NCBI GenBank assembly: GCA_965651905.1
Contig: CBFGUG010000035.1
Coordinates: forward strand, 1 to 64,000
Origin: SZUA-265 sp965651905
GTDB lineage: Bacteria; Myxococcota_A; Polyangia; Polyangiales; Polyangiaceae
Direction: 5' to 3'
Length of the DNA stretch: 64,000 nucleotides
Shown here: positions 44,575 through 55,408 of the stretch, piece by piece
Position numbering within the stretch: position 1 is the stretch's first letter
How the letters are laid out: each line of letters opens with the position of its first letter
Made by a program: the position numbers and the translations under genes
Notes under the pieces: generated by a model
What the model saw: only the letters and a program-made list of their open reading frames with translations
Databases searched by the model: none
Told to the model about the DNA's origin: nothing

Positions 44575-45369
44575 TCAGACTGCCACGGTAGCTTTGATGT
44601 GGGGATGCGGGTCGTAGTCCGAAAGCTCGAAGTCTTCGAAGCGGAAGGCGAAGAGGTCCTTCACTTGTGGGTTCAGGCGCATGCTGGGGAGCGCGCGCGG
44701 CTCGCGTTCGAGCTGCAAGCGCGCTTGCTCGACGTGATTGGAGTACAAGTGCACGTCGCCGAAGGTGTGAATGAACTCGCCGGGCTCGAGCCCACACACT
44801 TGCGCCAACATCAACGTCAACAGCGCATAAGAGGCGATGTTGAAGGGCACGCCCAAGAACACGTCGGCGCTACGCTGGTAGAGCTGACACGACAATTTGC
44901 CTTCGGCCACGTAGAACTGAAACAAGCAGTGACAGGGGGGCAACGCCATGCGTTCGATGTCCGCCACGTTCCAGGCGCTGACGATCAAGCGGCGGGAGTC
45001 GGGCGTCTCTTTGATCTGCTTCACCAGATTCTGAATCTGGTCGATCTTGCCGCCGTCTGGTGTGGGCCAGCTGCGCCATTGGTGGCCGTAGACGGGGCCT
45101 AGGTTACCGTTCTCATCGGCCCACTCGTTCCAGATGCGCACCTTGTTCTCTTCGAGGTAACGGATGTTGGTGTCCCCGGATAGGAACCACAAGAGCTCGT
45201 GGATGATTGAGCGCAGGTGCAGCTTTTTGGTGGTGAGGCACGGAAAGCCCTGCGCCAGATCGAAGCGCATCTGGTGTCCGAAAATGCTCAGGGTGCCCGT
45301 GTTCGTGCGGTCGGACTTTTCGACGCCGCGCTGCAAGATCAAATCGAGGAGGTCGAGGTACTGGCGCAT
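44575..45369 (-). CDS. thyA: Thymidylate synthase
   Basis: A 264-residue ThyA, exactly the length of the E. coli enzyme. ATG at 45369 is chosen because the family N-terminus (MRQYLDLLDLILQRG) begins there; the open frame continues upstream without similarity. Catalytic Cys lies in ALPPCHCLFQFYV (about residue 146). Other family motifs are GHQMRFDL, LTTKKLHLRSIIHELLWFLSGDTN, GPVYGHQWR, SRRLIVSAWN and FNIASYALLT. It converts dUMP and methylene-THF to dTMP and DHF. It heads a probable thyA-folA-lipoprotein operon. Confidence 0.98.
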   Translation of the reverse strand: MRQYLDLLDLILQRGVEKSDRTNTGTLSIFGHQMRFDLAQGFPCLTTKKLHLRSIIHELLWFLSGDTNIRYLEENKVRIWNEWADENGNLGPVYGHQWRSWPTPDGGKIDQIQNLVKQIKETPDSRRLIVSAWNVADIERMALPPCHCLFQFYVAEGKLSCQLYQRSADVFLGVPFNIASYALLTLMLAQVCGLEPGEFIHTFGDVHLYSNHVEQARLQLEREPRALPSMRLNPQVKDLFAFRFEDFELSDYDPHPHIKATVAV

Positions 45370-45546
45370 CCGCGGCCAGCTGTAGCACGCCTGCCGGCAG
45401 ATTCGGAGCGGTGCGTCGTGCCACTTTTTCCGCGGCGGACGCTCACGTTGAACACTGAACAAAAACTTGGCCCGAGAGCAGGCTCCGCCGCAGGCTGGGA
45501 AACGCTCTCCTGGGTCAGTGACCCCCTTTCGTGAGCCCGACGATCG

Positions 45547-48096
45547 ATGCAGCACCGAGCTACCGCCCCCACAGAAACCGAACTCGTCGATCTTCGCCAG
45601 GCGGCGACCTTGCTGGCGGAGGCACGGCGGGAACGATTGACGAGCGCGCATCTGCTCGTGGCCATGTTCGACCTGGCTGCGACAGGAGCCGACCTGATGC
45701 GGGAGCGACGCCTCACCCGAGATGCGTTGCTCGCCGCCGCCCGCTCCTCGACGGATGACGAGCCCAACCCGGTGCGTGAGGCGACCGAGCGTGCGCGTCG
45801 CGTCGCCTCGGACGTGCGCGCGCGTCGGGTTGATTCCGTACACTTGCTCGTGGCGCTCACCCGCGTACGCAACTGCGCGGCGTACCGCGCGCTCAACCAG
45901 TGTGGGGTCGATGTACACGGCCTGCGAAACGCTGCGATGAAGGCGGCACTGTCTCGTGCCGCGCGAGATGAACACGCGCCCACGCCCAGCCCGGCTGCAG
46001 CGCGCACGCTGCACTCGACTGCACCCCGCAGCGCTCGCAGTTTGGGTTCCAGCATCCGTTCGAACGCCGGTCGACCCACGGGGCGCGCGGTGAGCGTACC
46101 CGTGATGCAGTTGACGGCTCAACTGAAGCAGGCCGCGCCCAGCGATCCGAGTAATGCTCCGCCTTCGAGTCGAACGGCGCCGAGTCAATCACCTCCGAAT
46201 TCGACCGCGGTGCGGCAGGCTGAAGCCGCCCGGGCGAGTTCGTCTGCGGGCCAGGCGTCGAACACCCGCGCCAAGCGACGCTCGCGTAAGTCCGACTTCG
46301 CGTTGGACGCGCGCCGCTTCAAATTGCTCAATGCCGTCTGCACGAACTTGTGCGTCGCGGCTGAACGAAACGAACTCCCGACGGTCGTCGGCAGACAGGA
46401 AGAAGTCGAGCGCGTGCTCGACGTGCTCGCCAAGCGACACGCCAACAGCCCGTGTTTGGTCGGGGTTGCAGGCGTCGGCAAGACGTCGGTGGTGCAGGCG
46501 CTGGCACAGCGCATCGTGAGCGACCCCGAGCTCACGGAGTCCGATCGACACATCGTGCTGGAGCTGTCTGCGAGTCAGCTGTTGGCGGGGACACAAGCGC
46601 GCGGTGCCTTGGCGGCAAAACTGGCAGAGCTCAAGCGCGAGCTCCGCGCCGCCGAAGGGCGCGTGGTGTTGTTCGTCGACCACATCGAGCAATTGTTCGC
46701 CGCCGATTGCACCGAAGAGTTGATGAGTGAGTTCAAGCGCGGCTTGAGTGAAAACGACTTCAAGCTGCTCGGTGCGACGACTCCCGAAGAGTACCAACGT
46801 TTCGTCGAGAGTGACGCCGACTTGAGCCGCGCGCTCAGCTACGTGGAAGTAGCAGAGCCCGACCTGGAGCACGCTTGTGCGGTGATTGAAACTCACGCAT
46901 CGGCGTTTGCCGAACACCACGGCGTGCAGTTCGACGAGGCCGCGCTCACCTACGCCGTCGCCTGGTCGGCGCGGTACGTCCCCAACCGCGCATTGCCTGA
47001 GAAAGCGCTTTCGATATTGGACTTGGCGGGGGCGCGCGCGAGTCGTCGGGGCAAGCGAGAGGTAGATCCCGCGCAGGTGGCCAGCGTCGTGAGTGAACTG
47101 TCGTCGGTTCCCGTCGACCGCTTGCTCGAAACGGACGCCGATCGCTTCTTGAGGTTGGAACACTCACTGGCTGAACGGGTCGTGGGGCACGAGCCAGAGC
47201 TATCGCGCATCGCGAGCATCTTGCGGCGCAATGCCGCGGGCCTCGGCGGCCAGCGGCCAATCGGAACCTTCTTGCTGCTCGGGCCTACGGGCGTCGGCAA
47301 GACCGAAACCGCCAAGGCGATCGCCCACGTGTTGTTCGGCTCCGAACACGCGATGACTCGGCTCGATCTCTCCGAATACAGCGAAGCCCACGCGGTCGCG
47401 CGCCTAGTCGGAGCGCCCCCAGGCTACGTCGGCTTCGAAGCGGGCGGGCAACTCACCGAGGCCGTTCGCCGCAAGCCCTACCAAGTGCTGCTGCTCGACG
47501 AGATCGAAAAAGCGCACCAAGAAGTGCTCGAGACGTTTCTGCCGCTGTTCGACGAAGGACGTCTCACGGACGGGCGCGGACACACGGTCGACTTCAGCAA
47601 CACCGTGATCTTGCTCACGTCGAACATTGGGGCGCGCGAGGCCACGGGCGAAGGTGTCCGTCGCGTCGGCTTTGGGCAGCAGTTCAGCGAGGCATCTTCT
47701 TCGGCGACGCGAGTGATCGCTGCTGCCAAGCAGAAGCTCTCACCAGAGTTCTTCAACCGCATCGACGAGGTGTTGGTGTTCAATGCGCTGCGCGAAGCGG
47801 AAGTCGAAGAAATTGCGCGCCGCTTGCTGCAGCGTTTGGCCAACACCGTTTACGAACAGCGAGACCTGGAGCTCTGCATCGAACCCGCTGTGGTAGCGTT
47901 GTTGCTCGAACAGGGCGGATTTGATGCCGCCCTCGGCGCGCGACCGATGAAGCGAGCGATCGCGCGCTTGGTCGAAGCTCCGTTGGCGCGAGAGCTCCTG
48001 AGCGGAAGCTTCGGCCCCGGCGACCGCGTCGTCGTCGATCTGAGCGAATCGGGCGACGTGAGTTTCGAGCGGCAAGGCGTCGCCGCCGCCGAGTGA
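45547..48096 (+). CDS. ClpA-like AAA+ unfoldase with degenerate first ATPase module
   Basis: An 849-residue Hsp100 protein. A double Clp N-domain (about 10-140) and a Ser/Pro/Arg-rich linker (about 140-260) precede NBD1 (about 275-500) and NBD2 (about 540-770). No M-domain lies between them, as in ClpA. NBD1 Walker A (VGVAGVGKTS) is good, but Walker B reads LFVDHIEQ (Glu replaced by His), the pore-loop KYRG is QARG and the arginine-finger region is changed. NBD2 is intact (GPTGVGKTE, LLLDEIEKAH, PPGYVGF). A VGF tripeptide follows NBD2 in the position of the ClpP-binding loop. Divergent from thyA. Confidence 0.88.
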   Translation: MQHRATAPTETELVDLRQAATLLAEARRERLTSAHLLVAMFDLAATGADLMRERRLTRDALLAAARSSTDDEPNPVREATERARRVASDVRARRVDSVHLLVALTRVRNCAAYRALNQCGVDVHGLRNAAMKAALSRAARDEHAPTPSPAAARTLHSTAPRSARSLGSSIRSNAGRPTGRAVSVPVMQLTAQLKQAAPSDPSNAPPSSRTAPSQSPPNSTAVRQAEAARASSSAGQASNTRAKRRSRKSDFALDARRFKLLNAVCTNLCVAAERNELPTVVGRQEEVERVLDVLAKRHANSPCLVGVAGVGKTSVVQALAQRIVSDPELTESDRHIVLELSASQLLAGTQARGALAAKLAELKRELRAAEGRVVLFVDHIEQLFAADCTEELMSEFKRGLSENDFKLLGATTPEEYQRFVESDADLSRALSYVEVAEPDLEHACAVIETHASAFAEHHGVQFDEAALTYAVAWSARYVPNRALPEKALSILDLAGARASRRGKREVDPAQVASVVSELSSVPVDRLLETDADRFLRLEHSLAERVVGHEPELSRIASILRRNAAGLGGQRPIGTFLLLGPTGVGKTETAKAIAHVLFGSEHAMTRLDLSEYSEAHAVARLVGAPPGYVGFEAGGQLTEAVRRKPYQVLLLDEIEKAHQEVLETFLPLFDEGRLTDGRGHTVDFSNTVILLTSNIGAREATGEGVRRVGFGQQFSEASSSATRVIAAAKQKLSPEFFNRIDEVLVFNALREAEVEEIARRLLQRLANTVYEQRDLELCIEPAVVALLLEQGGFDAALGARPMKRAIARLVEAPLARELLSGSFGPGDRVVVDLSESGDVSFERQGVAAAE

Positions 48097-48148
48097 AGTG
48101 GCATTACTGCCCGAGCGTCAACACCGAATGGGGCGCGCGCTCCGTGTC

Positions 48149-50689
48149 TCAGCCCGCGGCGGGGACCGATTCGATGGCTCGTCGGTAGCGGTCCCGTCGT
48201 AACGGATCGCGCAAGACTTCGTACGCCTCCGTCAGCACCTCGATCAAAATCTCGACGTCGTCGCGCAGGTCGAAGGTCGCCGGCGTCAACGCTTCGCTGG
48301 GTTCGAAGCGACGCCGCAGGCGCAAGAACGCTCGGCGAATGTCGTAACTCGTGGCGTCGCGTGAAACGCCGAGCAACGCGAAATAGTCGCCATTGTCGAC
48401 GAGCGCTTTGCGCGCCAAGATGGCGTGGCGCATGGCTTCGTCGTCGAGCCTGTCGTGTTTCGGGGCGCCCCGTTCATGGCTGGGTTTTCTGGCGCGGGGC
48501 ACGACGCGCAGAACTTGAAGCTGACTGAGCGCGAACAACACACACGGAAACTCTTCGGTGGGGGAGACCGCGAGGGCACTGCCGATGGGGCCGGCGTGCA
48601 AGTCTTCCAACGGCCTGCGCTCGTCAGCTGACAGCGCGCACTCGTCGAGCAGGTCGAAGTTCGGACCTTGCTGAAGTTCGGCGTCTTCGCCGCCCAAACG
48701 CCGCAACGCGTCTTCTGGTTCGAGCGCGCGACGCATCAGCTCGATGAACACCTCCGACCCCGTGGCGCCACCAAACACGGCGGGCTCAGCCTGCAGGCGT
48801 ACAGGGACGTCGTTTTCGTATTCAGCCGAGCCGCTCCGCAGCTGCAGGACACGGGTTATCACAAACTCGGCGTGGGCGCGCAGTACTGGCCACAACTGTG
48901 ATTGCGGCAAGTGCCCGGCGGCGATCAGCGCGGCACCTGCGTGGCGCCCGAAGTTGGGGATCTTGTGCCCCAGTTGAAGTTCGACATCCGCAGACAGCGT
49001 GCCTTCGCGCACCAAGAACGCCACCAACGACTCCTGACGTGAGCCCGACGCTGCGGTGACCAAGTCGCCGTCCTTCAGCACCAAGCGACGGATGGTCTCG
49101 GCGTCCTCGAACGCGAGTGAACCCGTGAAGCGCTGGCGGATCGCGCTGGCCACCAACGCGACGGCATCGCCGGGACGCAGCGGCGGGATCTCCGTGGGAA
49201 AGCGTCCATCCTCGTCCGACTCTGGCGGGGGCCCCGAGCTGAAGCGACGTTCGGCGAGGCGAGGTGGCAAGGGAGTGGGCGCTGCAGCCCGCGGGGAGAA
49301 ACTCGGTGGTGGGGGAGCGCTGCGGGGCTCGGGTGCACGAGACCTGTCGAACTCGGGACGCTGGCCGTCGCTGGCGGCACGTTGGGCCCAGCTGTCCGTG
49401 GGCAGTCCAGGAGCTTTGGGGATGGGACTCATGCGCCGCGCAGGGCGGGCGGTGATGCGCTCCGAAGAAATTGGTGCTGGGGCTTCGGCTTGCGCTGGAA
49501 CCGGGCTGAGCGCTGAGGGCACATCGTGTTGTCCCATGGTGGCGGTGGCCGGCGGTCGCGTGCTCAGATCGACACTCGAAGGAGGCTCGGAATTGGGGCG
49601 CAACGACCGCGGCGGGACCGACGTGGGGGGGATTGGGGTGACCGGGACCTCGCTGAGCGGCGGAGCGGGGGCCGTCCCGGTGTGTGGCTGACGGTTGGAT
49701 GAATGTTGCGGGCGATCCGAGTCCGACAGTGGCATCGCCGCCGTCTGGGAGTGCGGACTGATACTCGAGGCCATGGCGTCAGGTAGCTGACTGCTGGTCG
49801 GGGCGGGCAGCGGACTGTGGCGCCCCGTATCCTCGTTCGGCGAAGCGGCAGGGCGTGAACTTGGTGGACTTAGCCCGGCCGCGGTACTGCCGGGTGACAG
49901 ATTGCTGATCGACGATGCACCCGAGGTGGCACGTGGTTCGTAGTCGCCAATGGGATCTTCCAGCGCCGCCAGCAGCTCAGCGCTGAGCGGCATGGCCTGA
50001 TTGGTGCCTTCAGCTTCCGTCGACGCGCGGGGCGCCAGGCTGCTGACCCGTTGCTCAGCATCGGCCAAAATTCGGCTGAGCCCCGGACTGAGCTCGCTGC
50101 TCAGCATCGACGAAGCGTCGTCGACGAAGCCACCCTCCGCCAAAGCGGGCGGCAAGCTGGGAACCCGTGGCGGTGGCTTGGGCTTCGAACTCGGGGGAAC
50201 GGAGCTGGGAAGCAGTGGCGCCTGCACGGAGTGCATGGGCGAGGCAGGGCCTTCGGATACGCGCGGCAATACGTTGTACGGCGCGGCGCGCTGGCTGGTG
50301 GGTGGCGCGGCCCAAAGCGGATCCGAGGGATGCTCGTGGGCGAACAGGCGGCAGACGCGCACGATCTCGGCGACGCTGACGTCTGCGCTGAGTTCACGCA
50401 CGTTACGCTGGGAACCCGCGAGCGGCATGCCCGTCGGACCGACGAAGATCAGGATGCGGTCGCGCGCGGATTCGAGCAGTTGTTGTGCCAAGGCTTCGGT
50501 CTGCTCGCGAACTTCGCACACGACGATGGCGCGTTTCGTCAGCGCGTGTGTCAGAACGTTACCCTCGGGTAGTACTTCGAAGCCGCAGCGCTCGAGCTCC
50601 GCGCACAGCTCGGGACCCAGAGGCGGCTCGGCTTGCACGGCCACGGGCGCTTGCTTCAGAGGCTTGTCCGAGTGGGGACTCGACTTCAC
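48149..50689 (-). CDS. DUF4388 and J-like domain protein
   Basis: An 846-residue protein. GTG at 50689 is preferred because it overlaps the stop of the small gene 50686-50826 and starts the first ordered segment; the frame extends upstream without similarity. Residues 25-120 form a compact region, possibly receiver-like (RAIVVCEVREQTEALAQQLLESA, RILIFVGPTG). A very long Pro/Ser/Ala-rich linker (about 160-500) follows. A DUF4388 (PATAN) domain (about 540-620) contains RFTGSLAFEDAETIRRLVLKDGDLV. The C-terminus (about 765-840) is a J-like helical domain (YFALLGVSRDATSYDIRRAFLRLRRRF) with no HPD tripeptide, so it should not stimulate DnaK. Confidence 0.82.
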   Translation of the reverse strand: MKSSPHSDKPLKQAPVAVQAEPPLGPELCAELERCGFEVLPEGNVLTHALTKRAIVVCEVREQTEALAQQLLESARDRILIFVGPTGMPLAGSQRNVRELSADVSVAEIVRVCRLFAHEHPSDPLWAAPPTSQRAAPYNVLPRVSEGPASPMHSVQAPLLPSSVPPSSKPKPPPRVPSLPPALAEGGFVDDASSMLSSELSPGLSRILADAEQRVSSLAPRASTEAEGTNQAMPLSAELLAALEDPIGDYEPRATSGASSISNLSPGSTAAGLSPPSSRPAASPNEDTGRHSPLPAPTSSQLPDAMASSISPHSQTAAMPLSDSDRPQHSSNRQPHTGTAPAPPLSEVPVTPIPPTSVPPRSLRPNSEPPSSVDLSTRPPATATMGQHDVPSALSPVPAQAEAPAPISSERITARPARRMSPIPKAPGLPTDSWAQRAASDGQRPEFDRSRAPEPRSAPPPPSFSPRAAAPTPLPPRLAERRFSSGPPPESDEDGRFPTEIPPLRPGDAVALVASAIRQRFTGSLAFEDAETIRRLVLKDGDLVTAASGSRQESLVAFLVREGTLSADVELQLGHKIPNFGRHAGAALIAAGHLPQSQLWPVLRAHAEFVITRVLQLRSGSAEYENDVPVRLQAEPAVFGGATGSEVFIELMRRALEPEDALRRLGGEDAELQQGPNFDLLDECALSADERRPLEDLHAGPIGSALAVSPTEEFPCVLFALSQLQVLRVVPRARKPSHERGAPKHDRLDDEAMRHAILARKALVDNGDYFALLGVSRDATSYDIRRAFLRLRRRFEPSEALTPATFDLRDDVEILIEVLTEAYEVLRDPLRRDRYRRAIESVPAAG

Positions 50690-50826
50690 TTTGGTCGCCT
50701 GGGGTTTACGTCTGAACCGAACAAGGCGAACAGGCCTTGCCCGGCGCGAGCGCTGTAGGGGGCCAGCACGACAGCCAAGAACACGAAAACGACGATGAAC
50801 AGTTCCCCGTGCGTCAAGCCCAGCAC
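50686..50826 (-). CDS. Small membrane protein (46 residues), coupled to the DUF4388/J-like gene
   Basis: A short frame from GTG 50826 to TGA 50686 encodes 46 residues: MLGLTHGELFIVVF, a hydrophobic helix (about 7-24), an amphipathic segment (ARAGQGLFALFG) and a charged end (NPRRPK). The pattern, GELFIVVFVFLAVVLAP then an amphipathic stretch, is reminiscent of TatA-like or other single-pass microproteins. Its TGA overlaps the GTG of the next gene (GTGA), strong evidence of translational coupling. No strong ribosome binding site is visible. I read this frame directly; it is too short for most gene finders. Confidence 0.58.
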   Translation of the reverse strand: MLGLTHGELFIVVFVFLAVVLAPYSARAGQGLFALFGSDVNPRRPK

Positions 50827-50952
50827 CGCCCGGGCATACCACAACCCGTGCGCGCAGCGCAGTTTCGCCGCACCCCGCAGCGCGATCTCGTCACCCGACC
50901 ACGTGCAGCGTAGGCTTTGTCATTGGCTCGCGTCGACTTAGCCTAGGAGACC

Positions 50953-51453
50953 ATGGACGTGGTCATTGGCCTGGGAGCCAACCTGGGTGAGCCCCTAGCG
51001 CACTTTCGAAGCGCTCTCGTCGAGCTTTCGGACGTGCTCGAGTCCGTCGTGCTTTCGCCCGTTTATCGGACGAAAGCCATTGGGCCCGAACAGCCCGATT
51101 ACCTCAACGCAGCGCTGCGTGCGGAGTGCGCCCTGACCCCATCAGCGTTGCTCACACGCCTGCTCGAAACCGAGGCGAAGTTGGGCCGACGCCGCCTCGA
51201 AAGGTGGGGACCGAGGCTGATCGATCTCGACCTGCTGTGGATCGCCGGACTCCAGCTCGACAGTGAGCGGCTGCAGGTTCCACATCCTCGACTCGAGGAG
51301 CGTGCCTTCGCCCTGTACCCGTTGCTCGATGTTGCGCCCGAGGCGCGACACCCTCGTTCGGGAAGGCTGTACGCCGAGCTGCGTCAGGCGGTCGCAAGCC
51401 AACGTGCCGAGCGACTCGAAGGGGTGCAGATCGAGTCGCCGCTCCGCGGCTGA
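50953..51453 (+). CDS. folK: 2-amino-4-hydroxy-6-hydroxymethyldihydropteridine pyrophosphokinase
   Basis: A 166-residue HPPK, which transfers pyrophosphate from ATP to 6-hydroxymethyl-7,8-dihydropterin in folate synthesis. N-terminal IGLGANLGEPLAHFRSAL, SPVYRTKAIG, QPDYLNAALRAE and the signature RWGPRLIDLDLLW (metal-binding DLD) are all present. VPHPRLEERAFALYPLLDVAP is the usual C-terminal segment. No folP or folB gene lies next to it; thyA and folA are 6 kb away on the other strand. Confidence 0.97.
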   Translation: MDVVIGLGANLGEPLAHFRSALVELSDVLESVVLSPVYRTKAIGPEQPDYLNAALRAECALTPSALLTRLLETEAKLGRRRLERWGPRLIDLDLLWIAGLQLDSERLQVPHPRLEERAFALYPLLDVAPEARHPRSGRLYAELRQAVASQRAERLEGVQIESPLRG

Positions 51454-51650
51454 TTGTCGCAAGGTTCTGCCTGCTTTTCAGCCGACTTGGAGCGTCGCGC
51501 GAACGCGCCGCGAGATGCTGCGCTGGTGCTGTTCCGCTGACCCTTTCCGGTCTAGACACGATGCAACTGGGGTGCTACGAGCCGCGTGCCTATCGCGATC
51601 CGTTGTCGGTACAACTTTGATCGACATCGATAGGTCGCGTTGCTTTAACG

Positions 51651-52196
51651 ATGCTCTCTTTCGCACCCACGATTTCCTCTGCAGCTACGGGCACCTCCGT
51701 TGGCGCAGGTAGCTCCGTCGGTGGTTCGCTGTTGGCCTTCGCCGGCAACGCCGCTGAGGGTGGTATCAACATCGATCTGGATCTGACGTTCACCATGCAG
51801 ATGCTGGTGTTCACGATCCTGATCGTGACTCTCAAGCCCCTGCTCTTCGATCCGGTCTTGAAGATCTTCGAAGAGCGGGAGAAGCGGACGGACGGCGCTC
51901 GTGAAGACGCGCGACGCATGCAGAAGCGGGCGGGTGAGTTGTTGCGCAAGTACGAGGCAGAACTCGTCCGCATCAATCGCACTGCCGCCGAAGAACGCGA
52001 CCGCATTCGCGCTGAAACGTCGAAGTTGGAGAGTCAGATCTTGGAGGAGGCCCGTGCCTCGACCGCCAAGGTCATCGAGCAGGGGCGTGCAGAGATCGAC
52101 GCGCTCGTGCGCAAGACGGAGTTCGACTTGGGCAAGCAGTCTGAACGCTTGGGCCGAGACATCGCCACCCGCGCACTCGGAAGGGACCTCACGTGA
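51651..52196 (+). CDS. atpF': ATP synthase F0 subunit b-prime
   Basis: A 181-residue b-type subunit, first gene of the atp operon. A Gly/Ser-rich N-terminus leads to one transmembrane helix (about 47-65; FTMQMLVFTILIVTLKPLLF). A long, highly charged helix (about 68-175) follows (ILKIFEEREKRTDGAREDARRM...), as in the peripheral stalk. The N-terminal 45 residues extend beyond the usual start. Next gene overlaps by TGATG. Having two b-type genes suggests a b-b' heterodimer as in photosynthetic bacteria and several myxobacteria. Confidence 0.88.
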   Translation: MLSFAPTISSAATGTSVGAGSSVGGSLLAFAGNAAEGGINIDLDLTFTMQMLVFTILIVTLKPLLFDPVLKIFEEREKRTDGAREDARRMQKRAGELLRKYEAELVRINRTAAEERDRIRAETSKLESQILEEARASTAKVIEQGRAEIDALVRKTEFDLGKQSERLGRDIATRALGRDLT

Positions 52197-53002
52197 TGCG
52201 TATCAAGAGCGAGACGATCCTCAGCCGCCTTCGAACGAGCCGTTCCTTGGGCGCTGCAGTGGTGCTGGCCGCGGGGCTCTCGACCATGGGTGCGACGGCA
52301 TTGGCCGCAGACGACAGCCATGCTGGTCACGACCATGCGGCAGGCGACCATGCGGCAGACGACCACGGCGGCGAACATGGTGATGCTCATGGCGATCACC
52401 ACGGCGGCGGCGAGGTCAACTGGTACTACGGCATGTTCGGCACCAGCGAAGAGATTGAGCATTCGAACTTCATGCAGCGCACGCCCGGCACCCCCGTGCC
52501 GATCTTGGCTCAGTTGTTCAACACGCTGATCCTGTTCTCGCTGCTGTACAAGTTCGGCAAGCAACCGATCGTCGATGGCTTGCGCAATCGCCGCGAAACC
52601 ATTCTCAAGGGCATGGAAGAAGCGGGCAAGATGAAGGCCCAGGCCGAGGCTCAGCTCGACGAATACGAGCGTAAGTTGCAGCAGGTCGACGAAGAGATCG
52701 CTCGAGTGCGTAAGCAAATGAGCGAGATGGCCGCTGCGGAGCGCGAGCAGATCCTGGCCGAAGCCAAGAAGCGCCAAGAACGCATGGAGCGCGACGCCAA
52801 GCTGCTGATTCAGCAAGAACTCAAGGCCGCTCGTCAGCAGTTGCTGGCCGCAGCCATCAGCGGCGCCGTGAACAGCGCCGAACGGTTGGTGCACGAAAAG
52901 GTCAACGCCGACGATCACACGCGGCTCAGTGACGAGTACTTGGCCGGGCTGCGGGATAGCCTGAGCAAGAGTGGTCTGGTTTCGACAGGAGGCGCCCAAT
53001 GA
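52196..53002 (+). CDS. atpF: ATP synthase F0 subunit b with signal peptide and His-rich segment
   Basis: A 268-residue b subunit. It starts at ATG 52196 (overlap TGATG with the stop of b'); a GTG at 52193 in frame is also possible. The N-terminus is a signal-like peptide (ending TALAADD). Then comes a His-rich stretch (about 40-70) with nine His, interspersed with Asp, Gly and Ala. A membrane segment (about 99-118; PILAQLFNTLILFSLLYKFG) and a long charged stalk helix (about 120-245) complete a normal b subunit. The extension, much longer than E. coli b (156 residues), would be periplasmic. Its stop overlaps atpH by ATGA. Confidence 0.9.
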   Translation: MRIKSETILSRLRTSRSLGAAVVLAAGLSTMGATALAADDSHAGHDHAAGDHAADDHGGEHGDAHGDHHGGGEVNWYYGMFGTSEEIEHSNFMQRTPGTPVPILAQLFNTLILFSLLYKFGKQPIVDGLRNRRETILKGMEEAGKMKAQAEAQLDEYERKLQQVDEEIARVRKQMSEMAAAEREQILAEAKKRQERMERDAKLLIQQELKAARQQLLAAAISGAVNSAERLVHEKVNADDHTRLSDEYLAGLRDSLSKSGLVSTGGAQ

Positions 53003-53544
53003 GTGACGCAGCAGCAGCCGATCGTTACGCCCGCGCACTGTTCGAACTCGGAGAAGAGAGCGGCAGTCTGGCGATGCTGACGGATCATATCGGCCGTTTC
53101 GCCGCAGAGCTGAGCGGCAGCAAGGAACTCCGCGACGTCGTCAACGACCCGACGTTGGAAGAGGCGCAGCGTGAGGCCATCGTGGCCGCAGTTGCTAGTC
53201 GGCTCAGCCTGAGCGCCCAGGCCGTCAATGCCCTCAAGCTGCTGGCGCGGCGGCATCGTTTGGGCAGCGTCGGCGCGATAGCCAAGCGGCTCGCGTTGTT
53301 CTCGGACGAGAAGCGCGGCGTGCTTCGAGTCGTGGTGCGTTCGGCCAAGCCGCTCACCGACGACTACGCCAGTCGCCTCAGCAACGAAATCTCCGCGGCG
53401 ACGGGTAAGACCGTACTGCTCGAGAAGCACGTCGATCCAGAACTGATCGCGGGCGTCGTCACCCAGATCGGCGACAACACGATAGACGGCACCCTGCGCG
53501 GGCGCCTGCACAACTACGAGCAAACTCTGCTCGGAGCGGGCTGA
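52999..53544 (+). CDS. atpH: ATP synthase F1 subunit delta
   Basis: A 181-residue OSCP/delta subunit linking F1 to the b stalk. Typical sequence includes AAADRYARALFELGEE, ELRDVVNDPTLEEAQRE, LKLLARRHRLGSVGAIAKRL and the C-terminal VLLEKHVDPELIAGVVTQIGDNTIDGTLRGRLHNY. The start overlaps atpF by ATGA (52999-53002), so b and delta are translationally coupled. Confidence 0.96.
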   Translation: MSDAAAADRYARALFELGEESGSLAMLTDHIGRFAAELSGSKELRDVVNDPTLEEAQREAIVAAVASRLSLSAQAVNALKLLARRHRLGSVGAIAKRLALFSDEKRGVLRVVVRSAKPLTDDYASRLSNEISAATGKTVLLEKHVDPELIAGVVTQIGDNTIDGTLRGRLHNYEQTLLGAG

Positions 53545-53672
53545 CGCCAACACGTCAGTCCTTCATCACAGCGCACACTCTCCAGTCGGCTTTGCCGACA
53601 ATCGTTCCAACCCAGCAAACTCACGCACGCTTCTCGCGCGCTGCGGATTCAGTAAAACCAGGCAAGGTCATC

Positions 53673-55349
<1,677 letters not shown>

Positions 55350-55408
55350 GCCTTCCCCACGACCGAACTGATCACCCGCAGCAGTATTGACGGAGCAACG
55401 ATAGAGCC

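Noticed and set aside
44575..46188. Extended thymidylate synthase frame starting near 46188
   Set aside because: The added N-terminal part is Arg-rich, has no similarity and overlaps the ClpA-like gene; the family start is at 45369.
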